Source of the DNA: UBA2336 sp964538575
Lineage (GTDB): Bacteria; Bacteroidota; Bacteroidia; Cytophagales; Cyclobacteriaceae
Direction of reading: 5' to 3'
Length of the DNA stretch: 21,650 nucleotides
NCBI GenBank assembly: GCA_964538575.1
Contig: CAZIGG010000047.1
Location: forward strand, 1 to 21,650
Position numbers and translations under genes: made by a program. Below, piece by piece: positions 1-6,665 of the stretch. Position 1 is the first letter of the stretch. The number at the start of each line of letters is the position of its first letter. The notes beneath the pieces are model-generated. The model ran no database searches, was not told the origin of the DNA, and saw nothing but the letters and a program-made list of their open reading frames with translations.

Positions 1-938
1 ACCAAACTGCTGGCGCCCAGAATAGGAGCAGCCTGGTTTTGAAGCCCTGAAGGAAGAACTTTAACCTTACCCCGGAATACCGGCATCAGGTTAGCCTCCA
101 TGTGCTTGATGGTTGGCTTAAAGATCAGATCTCCGGCAAGGGATAATCCGCCAAATAAGAAGATCGTTTCAGGATCTGTATGCGCTACCGTTTCTGCAAG
201 CTTGGTGCCCAGAATTCGTCCGGTGTATTCAAAAGCTGCGCGGGCAACAATATCTCCACGCTTGGCGGCTTCTGTTATCATTTTTGTATTCAGGTTGTCA
301 AAGCTGATTCCGCGCAATTCGCTGGGCTCCAGGTGATCCGCCAAAAGCTTATATACACTTCGCCTGATACCCGTTGCCGAAACATAGGTTTCCAGGCAGC
401 CGCGTTTGCCGCAGTTGCAATAACGACCGGCATAGTTAACCGTGGTGTGACCAAGTTCTCCGGCAATGCCGTGCTTTCCGTTAATGAGCTGGCCATTGGA
501 TACAAACCCGCTTCCCAAGCCAGTGCCCAGTGTGATAACAATAAAATCTTTTAGTCCTTTTGCTGCACCGTAAACCATTTCGCCAACAGCCGCAGCGTTG
601 GCATCGTTGGTAACAAGCGCGGGAACATTAAACTCCTCTTTCAGCATTTCGGCCAACGGAATAATACCTTTCCATTTCAGGTTGGTTGCATGCTCAATTG
701 TTCCTTTATAATAATTACCGTTTGCCGCGCCAACCCCAATTCCTAAAAGCTTATAATCGGTTCCTAAATCCGCCAACGCTTTTCTCAACGCCCCGGAAAG
801 CGATTTCAGATAATCCCTGAATTCTTCAAATTCCTGGGTCGAAATGCTGCTTTGAAAAAGTACATTCCCTTCACGGTCTACAATTCCGAACTTGGTGTTC
901 GTGCCGCCAATGTCTACGCCTACGGTTACTTCTTTCAT
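1..938 (-). CDS. ROK-family glucokinase (partial, C-terminus off the left edge)
   Basis: Reading from the ATG at 938 leftward gives 312 complete codons with no stop, so the 3' end lies outside the window. The protein opens with a phosphate-binding DIGGTNTK loop at residues 9-16. It has the catalytic Asp in NDANAA (D112), the E161-L-G-H164 sugar/zinc motif, and the ROK zinc signature C174-x-C-G-x-x-G-C181. ROK kinases phosphorylate hexoses with ATP in the cytoplasm. The ExGH plus zinc motif is typical of glucokinases but does not exclude mannose or N-acetylmannosamine as substrates. The gene lies 74 nt downstream of pfkA on the same strand, and pgi is next upstream, which favours glucokinase. 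There is no N-terminal helix-turn-helix, so it is a kinase and not a NagC/XylR-type repressor. No strong Shine-Dalgarno is visible. Confidence 0.9.
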   Translation of the reverse strand, partial: MKEVTVGVDIGGTNTKFGIVDREGNVLFQSSISTQEFEEFRDYLKSLSGALRKALADLGTDYKLLGIGVGAANGNYYKGTIEHATNLKWKGIIPLAEMLKEEFNVPALVTNDANAAAVGEMVYGAAKGLKDFIVITLGTGLGSGFVSNGQLINGKHGIAGELGHTTVNYAGRYCNCGKRGCLETYVSATGIRRSVYKLLADHLEPSELRGISFDNLNTKMITEAAKRGDIVARAAFEYTGRILGTKLAETVAHTDPETIFLFGGLSLAGDLIFKPTIKHMEANLMPVFRGKVKVLPSGLQNQAAPILGASSL

Positions 939-1012
939 CTCAATCTTACAACCTGGTTACGGCCAGGGTTTATAGTTAGGAACAATTGCAAATCAACCTT
1001 ATGATTTGATGG

Positions 1013-1996
1013 TTAAATCGTTAATATTTTCGCGATCCTGAGCGCTTCAGCATCAATCTCATGATGCTGGGTCATGATCATATCAAATGGATTAAAAACA
1101 ATCTTGTTATTCAGTATACCAACCATGGCATCATTCTTTCCTTCCATTAAGCCTTCTACTGCGGCAACACCCATCTTGCTCGCCAGTACCCGGTCGAAAT
1201 AGGAGGGCGCCCCGCCTCGCTGCAAATGTCCGAGGATGGTAACTTTAATATCAAAATACGAAGTGCGCTCCGCTACTTTCTTCGCCAGTTCAGCAACTCC
1301 GCCAATCTTAGACCCCTCGGCTACAACAACAAGGTTTGATTTCTTGGAAGTTTCCTCGCCCGCCATCAGCTTTTCGTACAATTGTTCGAATGTTGTCTCT
1401 TCTTCCGGAATAATAATGCTTCCCGCACCTCCGGCAATACCGCTGTTTAAAGCAATGTATCCTGAATTGCGCCCCATCACTTCAATGAAGAATAACCGGT
1501 TATGGGAAAGAGCCGTGTCGCGTATCCGGTCGATAGCTTCAACACACGTATTGGTTGCCGTATCGAATCCGATGGTATAATCCGTTCCTGCAATGTCGTT
1601 ATCAATCGTTCCCGGAATGCAGATGGAAGGAATCTTGTATTCTTCGTAAAACTTGTGAAGCCCGGTGAAGGTACCGTCACCGCCAATGGCGATCAGCGCA
1701 TCAATTTTATCTTTGCGGAGATTGTCGTACGCTTTCTTTCGGCCTTCGGGAGTTTTGAACTCCATGCTGCGGGCCGATTTAAGAATTGTGCCGCCCCGCT
1801 GTAAAATGTTACCAACAGAACGGGCACCAAGTTTGACGATATCGCCATCGATCATGCCTTCGTATCCGCGCATAATGCCGAATACTTCTTTCTTATAATA
1901 GATGCTGGCACGAACAACGGCCCGGAGGGCGGCATTCATTCCGGGGGCATCGCCACCCGATGTAAATACCCCGATTTTATGAATAGAATCTTTCAT
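1013..1996 (-). CDS. pfkA: ATP-dependent 6-phosphofructokinase
   Basis: Phosphorylates fructose-6-phosphate to fructose-1,6-bisphosphate, the committed step of glycolysis. The 327-aa length matches bacterial PfkA (about 320 aa). Motifs in order are FTSGGDAPGMN (11-21), the nucleotide loop GGDG (105-108), the catalytic PGTIDND (128-134, base D132), MGRNSGY (174-180) and a late LGHLQRGG substrate loop. Gly at the last position of GGDG, and Gly rather than Lys before TIDND, are the residues that mark ATP-dependent as opposed to pyrophosphate-dependent enzymes. It sits 60 nt downstream of pgi and 74 nt upstream of a ROK kinase, all on the same strand. A Bacteroidota-type promoter in the pgi-pfkA gap suggests it can also be transcribed on its own. 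The ATG at 1996 is well placed; the frame needs no adjustment. Confidence 0.97.
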   Translation of the reverse strand: MKDSIHKIGVFTSGGDAPGMNAALRAVVRASIYYKKEVFGIMRGYEGMIDGDIVKLGARSVGNILQRGGTILKSARSMEFKTPEGRKKAYDNLRKDKIDALIAIGGDGTFTGLHKFYEEYKIPSICIPGTIDNDIAGTDYTIGFDTATNTCVEAIDRIRDTALSHNRLFFIEVMGRNSGYIALNSGIAGGAGSIIIPEEETTFEQLYEKLMAGEETSKKSNLVVVAEGSKIGGVAELAKKVAERTSYFDIKVTILGHLQRGGAPSYFDRVLASKMGVAAVEGLMEGKNDAMVGILNNKIVFNPFDMIMTQHHEIDAEALRIAKILTI

Positions 1997-2015
1997 TCAA
2001 GCGAATAGAACGCGT

Positions 2016-2046
2016 CAAAAATAAGGGTTGAGTGGCACTTTCCAAC
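2016..2046 (-). promoter_or_regulatory. Candidate pfkA promoter
   Basis: On the minus strand the -7 box TATTTTTG (2023-2016) matches TAnnTTTG exactly. A GTTG (2046-2043) lies 19 nt upstream, one mismatch from the -33 TTTG. The expected start point would leave a leader of roughly 10-15 nt before the pfkA ATG at 1996. This is a consensus match only, but the spacing and position are right. Confidence 0.5.
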
Positions 2047-2056
2047 ACTCTTTAAA

Positions 2057-3709
2057 TTAACCCTGTTTCAATCGTTTGAAATAGTTAATCAGGCCGTTTG
2101 TTGATGAATCGTGTGATGCAATTTCATCCGGTGAATTGAGCTCGGGCAGAATTCTGTTTGCAAGCGCTTTCCCAAGTTCTACACCCCATTGATCGAAACT
2201 GTATATGTTCCAGATAATGCCCTGCGTGAAAATCTTATGCTCGTACATCGCGATCAGGCTACCCAGCGTATGAGGTGTGAGCCGTTTGAACAGGATACTG
2301 TTGCTTGGCCTGTTGCCTTCGAATACCCTGAACGGTGTCTGGAATTCAACCGCATCGCTGTTCATTCCCTTTTGAGAAAGCTCGGCTTGAACTTCTTCCG
2401 GGGTTTTACCCTGCATCAACGCTTCCGTCTGCGCAAAGAAATTTGAAAGCAGCTTTACATGATGATCGCCAATCGGATTGTGACTGATGACCGGGGCCAG
2501 GAAGTCGCATGGAATCATTTTTGTTCCCTGGTGGATAAGCTGGTAAAATGCATGCTGTCCGTTTGTCCCCGGCTCACCCCAGATGATCGGACCGGTTTGG
2601 TACATCACATGATTACCATCGCGGTCTGCCGATTTCCCGTTACTCTCCATATTGCCCTGCTGAAAGTAGGCAGCGAACCGATGAAGATATTGATCATACG
2701 GAAGTATAGCTTCGGATGCAGCTCCGTAAAAGTTATTGTACCAAACTCCAAGCAACGCAAGAATAACCGGGATGTTCTTTTCGAAAGGCTCGTTTTTGAA
2801 ATGATTATCCATCGCATAGGCGCCTTCCAGCAGTTGCACAAAATTATCGAAACCGATTGTCGCAGAAATAGACAACCCGATAGACGACCATAGTGAATAC
2901 CGGCCGCCAACCCAATCCCAGAACACAAACATATTCTCAGCGGCAATCCCAAACTCCGTTACGGCCTTTTGATTGGTGGATACGGCAACAAAGTGCTTTG
3001 CAACATCACCGGCCTGAGTTGTTTTTTCGAGAAACCAATCGCGCGCGGATGTGGCGTTCGTCATCGTCTCCTGCGTAGTAAAGGTTTTGGAAGCGATGAT
3101 AAATAATGTTGTCTCAGGATTGAGATGCTTGACCGTTTCAGCCAGGTGTGTACCGTCAACATTGGAAACAAAATGCGGAGTTATTCCCTGCCAGTAGGGG
3201 CGGAGCGCCTCGGTAACCATGTAAGGCCCTAAATCCGATCCGCCAATGCCAATGTTTACAATATCGGTAATCTTCTTTCCGGAATATCCTTTCCATTCCC
3301 CGCTGATCAGCCTGTTGCTGAACTGCTTCATTTGATCCAGCGCTTTATTAATTTCCGGCATCACATCTTTGCCATCGACTAAGATAGGTTTGTTGCTTCG
3401 GTTGCGTAAGGCAGTATGCAATACTGCCCGGTTCTCGGTTTTGTTAATAACTGCTCCGCCATACATCGCATCAATGGCCGGTCTGAGTTCGATTTCATTC
3501 GCAAGCTCAAAAAGCAGACGAAGGGTCTCCCCGGTTATAATGTTCTTTGAGTAGTCTACCAGGATATCCTCAAAGAGAATGCTGAACTTCTTAAAGCGGT
3601 CAGCATCATCCTCAAACAGTTCGCGCATGTGCGTGGCTTGCATGGTAAGGAAATGGACTTCAAGCTTTTGCCAGGATGATGTTTCGGTTGGGTTTACGGT
3701 GGGCAGCAT
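2057..3709 (-). CDS. pgi: Glucose-6-phosphate isomerase
   Basis: Interconverts glucose-6-phosphate and fructose-6-phosphate in the cytoplasm. The 550-aa protein is the long, E. coli-like type of PGI. It shows the sugar-phosphate loop IGIGGSDLG (153-161), signature 1 around DWVGGRYSLWSSIG (265-278), the catalytic Glu in NMESNGK (E355), the ring-opening His in NGQHAFYQ (H386), and signature 2 with the catalytic Lys in QWGVELGK (K514). All expected catalytic residues are present. The start at the ATG at 3709 lies only about 27 nt past the terminator of the upstream tRNA, so its promoter must overlap that region or transcription must read through the tRNA terminator. It is followed on the same strand by pfkA and a ROK kinase, forming an upper-glycolysis cluster. 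Confidence 0.97.
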   Translation of the reverse strand: MLPTVNPTETSSWQKLEVHFLTMQATHMRELFEDDADRFKKFSILFEDILVDYSKNIITGETLRLLFELANEIELRPAIDAMYGGAVINKTENRAVLHTALRNRSNKPILVDGKDVMPEINKALDQMKQFSNRLISGEWKGYSGKKITDIVNIGIGGSDLGPYMVTEALRPYWQGITPHFVSNVDGTHLAETVKHLNPETTLFIIASKTFTTQETMTNATSARDWFLEKTTQAGDVAKHFVAVSTNQKAVTEFGIAAENMFVFWDWVGGRYSLWSSIGLSISATIGFDNFVQLLEGAYAMDNHFKNEPFEKNIPVILALLGVWYNNFYGAASEAILPYDQYLHRFAAYFQQGNMESNGKSADRDGNHVMYQTGPIIWGEPGTNGQHAFYQLIHQGTKMIPCDFLAPVISHNPIGDHHVKLLSNFFAQTEALMQGKTPEEVQAELSQKGMNSDAVEFQTPFRVFEGNRPSNSILFKRLTPHTLGSLIAMYEHKIFTQGIIWNIYSFDQWGVELGKALANRILPELNSPDEIASHDSSTNGLINYFKRLKQG

Positions 3710-3735
3710 AAAGTAAATTTAGGTACCAATAACGC

Positions 3736-3762
3736 AAAAAAGGCAGTGAATTACCTGCCTTT
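3736..3762 (-). terminator. Rho-independent terminator after the CAT tRNA
   Basis: Read on the minus strand, AAAGGCAG and CTGCCTTT form a perfect 8-bp stem around an 8-nt loop (3754-3747), followed by a run of six T (3741-3736, partly within the stem). It sits just downstream of the tRNA 3' end and upstream of pgi. Confidence 0.8.
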
Positions 3763-3772
3763 CGATGTTTTG

Positions 3773-3846
3773 TAGCGCGGGGGGGAGTTGAACCCCCGAC
3801 CTTTGGGTTATGAATCCAACGCTCTAACCACCTGAGCTACCGCGCC
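3773..3846 (-). tRNA. tRNA with CAT anticodon, probably elongator Met
   Basis: The minus strand folds into a complete 74-nt cloverleaf. The acceptor is GGCGCGG paired to CCGCGCT (with a G-U first pair), the D-arm is GCTC/GAGC, and the anticodon loop is TTCATAA with anticodon CAT. The T-arm is GGGGG-TTCAACT-CCCCC, and A is the discriminator. CCA is not encoded. The last pair of the anticodon stem is an A-C mismatch, which I believe also occurs in related elongator Met tRNAs. Initiator tRNA is unlikely because the anticodon stem lacks the three consecutive G-C pairs. A CAT-anticodon Ile2 tRNA (modified to lysidine) cannot be strictly excluded. Confidence 0.93.
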
Positions 3847-3855
3847 AAAAGGCTG

Positions 3856-3888
3856 CAAACTTACAAAGTTTGGTCAAATACTTCCAAA
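3856..3888 (-). promoter_or_regulatory. Promoter of the CAT tRNA
   Basis: The minus strand carries TTTG (3888-3885), a 21-nt spacer and TAAGTTTG (3863-3856). Both boxes match the Bacteroidota primary-sigma consensus exactly. The -7 box ends 9 nt before the tRNA 5' end, which gives a very short 5' leader as expected for a tRNA. Confidence 0.72.
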
Positions 3889-3956
3889 CAGAAATTTGAT
3901 TCCCTTCGGGAAATTATACCGGTTTTGTAAAGAGTTATGAATATGTTGACCTGCAT

Positions 3957-3987
3957 TTTGATAGGCTCCGAAAATCTTATAAATTAA
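3957..3987 (+). promoter_or_regulatory. Candidate promoter of the START-like gene
   Basis: TTTG (3957-3960), a 19-nt spacer and TAAATTAA (3980-3987; 4 of the 6 specified positions of TAnnTTTG match) lie just before the ATG at 4004. The rest of the 157-nt gap between the tRNA and this gene holds the oppositely oriented tRNA promoter and a small TTCCC/GGGAA hairpin near 3900-3913. Nothing else is evident there. Confidence 0.35.
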
Positions 3988-4003
3988 ACCATCGACTTTC
4001 AAT

Positions 4004-4405
4004 ATGTCCAAAAAGAAACTCTTTACCGCAGATTATGAAATACACGCATCCGTAAAGATGTTGTACCCGTACATTCAAACTGCGGGCGGGCTTTCCGAAT
4101 GGTTTGCGGATGATGTAAAGATCAACAACATCAAGAAGACATTCACCTTTTTTTGGGATCACGAAGAGCATGTTGCCAGGCTGGCAACACACCGCACGAA
4201 CCACTTTGTGAAATTTGAATACCTTCCTGAAAACCCTGAAGATGAAGAAGATCTTTCTTATTTTGAGCTGCGCCTTGAAGCCAATGAAATGACGCAATCC
4301 GTCTACCTGAAGGTTATTGATTATTCTGATTTTGATGACCTGGATGAACTTCAGGACTTATGGGATGGTTTGATCGAAAACCTCCGCAAGACCGTTGGCG
4401 GCTGA
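4004..4405 (+). CDS. START-like domain protein (SRPBCC/AHSA1-like fold)
   Basis: A 133-aa acidic protein. It resembles the small START-like family found widely in Bacteroidota: an N-terminal strand-helix segment with FTADYEIHASVKMLYPYI, a GGLSEWFADDV segment around residues 28-38, a TFTFFWDHEE strand, and a long C-terminal helix ending in LIENLRKTV. Such folds form a hydrophobic pocket for a lipid-like or aromatic ligand, but the ligand of this subfamily is not known to me. There is no signal peptide, so it should be cytoplasmic. It is followed 77 nt later by the LptF/G permease gene on the same strand. That neighbourhood invites a lipid-related guess, but the sequence does not prove it. Family assignment is fairly sure; function is not. 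Confidence 0.8.
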   Translation: MSKKKLFTADYEIHASVKMLYPYIQTAGGLSEWFADDVKINNIKKTFTFFWDHEEHVARLATHRTNHFVKFEYLPENPEDEEDLSYFELRLEANEMTQSVYLKVIDYSDFDDLDELQDLWDGLIENLRKTVGG

Positions 4406-4482
4406 TTTTTAATTCTCTCTCTTATTAACAATCTTGCACTGCCTGTTCTGGCCTGATATTTGATTTTTTACGGCTTTCTCCC

Positions 4483-6201
4483 ATGAAGAAACTTGATAAG
4501 CTTATCCTTTCCTCGTTTATCGGGCCGTTCATAATCACCTTCTTAGTAGTGGTCTTTATCCTGCTTACCCAGCACATGCTCAAGTACTTTGATGACATTA
4601 TCGGCAAGGGTCTTGGGGTTGAGGTAATCGGCCAGTTGCTTTTCTATTTTGCAATTTTTATGACACCCGTGGCAATGCCGCTGGCGGTTCTGCTTTCGTC
4701 ATTGATCGCGTATGGAAATCTGGGTGAACATTTTGAATTAACGGCTGTAAAAAGTGCAGGCATATCGCTTACAAGAACACTGCTTCCTATTTTCTTTTTC
4801 GTAGTCGCGCTTACCGGAGTGGCATTTTATGTCAATAATAACCTGGTGCCTAAAGCTGCGCTTGAAGCTTACAGCTTACTGTATGATATTAAGCAGAAAA
4901 AGCCCGCCCTTGATCTGCGTGAAGGCGCCTTTTACGAGGGCATTCCGGACATGAGCATTAAGGTAAATAAGAAGTTTCCCGATGGCGTCACCATAAAAGA
5001 TGTCCTTATTTACGACCACCGCAAGCATGATGGCAATCGGGATGTAACCAGTGCCGATTCGGGGAGGATGTACACCATTATGCAGGAGCGGTACCTGAAG
5101 CTTGAACTTTTTAACGGCTATAATTATACAGAAGGGGCAAGTTCAGAACAGAACCTCTCGGGCCGTAAAAGAGGCGGCAGCCGCAACACGTTCAGCAGAA
5201 GTCAATTTGCGAAAACACAGGTGGTGTTTGATCTCTCGTCATTTCAAATGGAAAAAACAGACAAGAAATTGTTTCAGGGCAACCGGTTAATGCGGAATAT
5301 CAGCGAGTTGGAAACCGATATGGACTCGGTTGATCATGAGGTGTTGCAGGCTAAGTTAAATCACTATGAATTCAGGAAGGTTTTTTTTGGTATGTACAGT
5401 GCTGGAGATACAGTTCCTCTCCCGGAAGATTTGCAACATTATAAAGAAAGGAAGCAGAAGAATATTCCGCCTGCGCCTGATCTGGGATTGGTTACTCCAA
5501 AACCTGTTGACATACGTGTTGATACACTTAAAAAGAAATCAAAGCCCGATTCAATCCGGCCTGGGAAAAACGTGCCTGAGCGATCTAAACTCAATAAGGG
5601 AAAAATGGCCTTAAAATCAAAAATACCGGAAGTAACTCCTCCTGATAAGGTTAAAAAGGAAGTAAAAAAAGCTTTCCTGACAGAGGATGAACTTCTGGCA
5701 AAGGTTGATACTCTTTTTAACCAGGAAGCAGATAATGGAATGTTTGAAAACGCAGCGAGCAAAGTGCGCGGTTATAAGAGTCATGTTTCAGGTACAATAT
5801 CTGAAATCAAGGTATATAATACTGACCGCAGAGTATTTCAAATTCAGTGGCATAAAATCTTAGCCAGTTCGCTGGCCTGCATTGCCATGTTTTTAATTGG
5901 TGCGCCTCTGGGAGCAATTATTAAAAAGGGCGGATTAGGCGTGCCCTTCCTGGTTTCTATCATGTTTTTTATTATTTACTACCTGCTTACCATGACGGGG
6001 GAGAAATGGGCCAAGCAGGGCATCATTCCTGTTCCGGTAGGAGTTTGGGCTGCTGACGTAATTCTCTTCGTAATAGGCCTGTTATTCCTGCGCCAGGCAA
6101 GGTTGGATGCCCGGTTCTTCGAGGCCGACTTTTACCTGGTACAGATCGATAAGGCTAAAAAATGGCTGTCTCAAAGAGGGCTTATTCCCAGGCAGGCATG
6201 A
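4483..6201 (+). CDS. LptF/LptG-family lipopolysaccharide export permease
   Basis: Inner-membrane subunit of the LptB2FG transporter that extracts LPS and passes it to the periplasmic bridge. The first 120 residues hold the typical amphipathic start MKKLDKLILSSFIGPF and three membrane segments (about 10-31, 50-78 and 96-118). The C-terminus has three more (about 457-480, 487-508 and 520-545). Between them lies a periplasmic beta-jellyroll part with a very large insertion. Total length is 572 aa against about 360 for E. coli LptF or LptG. Residues about 324-400 are rich in Lys, Pro and Ser and look disordered. No second Lpt permease is in the window, so LptF cannot be told from LptG. A weak promoter-like GATATTTG (4455-4462) precedes the ATG at 4483. 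Confidence 0.88.
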   Translation: MKKLDKLILSSFIGPFIITFLVVVFILLTQHMLKYFDDIIGKGLGVEVIGQLLFYFAIFMTPVAMPLAVLLSSLIAYGNLGEHFELTAVKSAGISLTRTLLPIFFFVVALTGVAFYVNNNLVPKAALEAYSLLYDIKQKKPALDLREGAFYEGIPDMSIKVNKKFPDGVTIKDVLIYDHRKHDGNRDVTSADSGRMYTIMQERYLKLELFNGYNYTEGASSEQNLSGRKRGGSRNTFSRSQFAKTQVVFDLSSFQMEKTDKKLFQGNRLMRNISELETDMDSVDHEVLQAKLNHYEFRKVFFGMYSAGDTVPLPEDLQHYKERKQKNIPPAPDLGLVTPKPVDIRVDTLKKKSKPDSIRPGKNVPERSKLNKGKMALKSKIPEVTPPDKVKKEVKKAFLTEDELLAKVDTLFNQEADNGMFENAASKVRGYKSHVSGTISEIKVYNTDRRVFQIQWHKILASSLACIAMFLIGAPLGAIIKKGGLGVPFLVSIMFFIIYYLLTMTGEKWAKQGIIPVPVGVWAADVILFVIGLLFLRQARLDARFFEADFYLVQIDKAKKWLSQRGLIPRQA

Positions 6202-6221
6202 TGGAAGAAATTTCCCTCAGA

Positions 6222-6253
6222 TTTGGAAAATATCACCTTTTTCCGGTTCTTTG
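6222..6253 (+). promoter_or_regulatory. Candidate rpsO promoter
   Basis: TTTG (6222-6225), a 20-nt spacer and GTTCTTTG (6246-6253; two mismatches to TAnnTTTG) lie in the gap between the LptF/G gene and rpsO. They would give a leader of about 30 nt, in which AAGAGGAAAAA could serve as a weak ribosome site. The score is modest. Confidence 0.35.
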
Positions 6254-6287
6254 CGGGCTGAAATAAGAGGAAAAACATTTTTTAGAG

Positions 6288-6563
6288 ATGCAATTAACTG
6301 TAGAATCAAAAAAGGCACTGTTTAAGAAGCACGGTGCTAAAAAATCTGACAAAGACACTGGTTCGCCAGAAGCTCAGATCGCGCTGTTTACAACCCGTAT
6401 CAATCATTTGACAGCACACCTGAAAGACAACAAAAAAGACTTTGGAACTCAAACAGGTCTTTTAAACATGGTAGGAAAGCGTAAAAGACTGCTCAACTAT
6501 CTTCAGAATACTGATATCGCAAGATACAGAGCTATTCTAGCCGAATTAGACTTAAGAAAGTAA
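6288..6563 (+). CDS. rpsO: 30S ribosomal protein S15
   Basis: The 91-aa protein carries the S15 core: DTGSPEAQIA (residues 23-32), the helix INHLTAHLK, and the 16S rRNA-binding stretch DFGTQTGLLNMVGKRKRLLNYL. S15 binds the 16S central domain early in 30S assembly. Length matches the family (88-91 aa). The gene is followed by a clear terminator and then by pnp, the rpsO-pnp order conserved across many bacteria. The ATG at 6288 is the only sensible start, because MQLTVE is a close match to usual N-termini in this phylum. Confidence 0.98.
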   Translation: MQLTVESKKALFKKHGAKKSDKDTGSPEAQIALFTTRINHLTAHLKDNKKDFGTQTGLLNMVGKRKRLLNYLQNTDIARYRAILAELDLRK

Positions 6564-6580
6564 TCGATACTTCACCAATC

Positions 6581-6607
6581 AGGGAACCTCATCAGGGTTC
6601 CCTTTTT
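6581..6607 (+). terminator. Rho-independent terminator after rpsO
   Basis: AGGGAACC (6581-6588) and GGTTCCCT (6596-6603) form a perfect 8-bp stem with a 7-nt loop, followed by TTTTT. It separates rpsO from pnp, so pnp probably has its own promoter or depends on partial readthrough. Confidence 0.85.
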
Positions 6608-6665
6608 GCATTTATAACACTACAGGTGCGCCTGATTGAAAGCGCCCTGTTACAACCAATTTTGT

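Noticed and set aside
180..554. 124-aa plus-strand open frame near the left edge
   Set aside because: Lies opposite the ROK kinase, whose zinc and catalytic motifs are intact on the minus strand.
952..967. CCTGG/CCAGG hairpin between pfkA and the ROK gene as a terminator
   Set aside because: Only a 5-bp core stem and no T-run on the transcribed strand; at most a small mRNA hairpin.
2459..2893. 144-aa open frame opposite pgi
   Set aside because: Fully antisense to a well-supported pgi with intact motifs; no family-like sequence.
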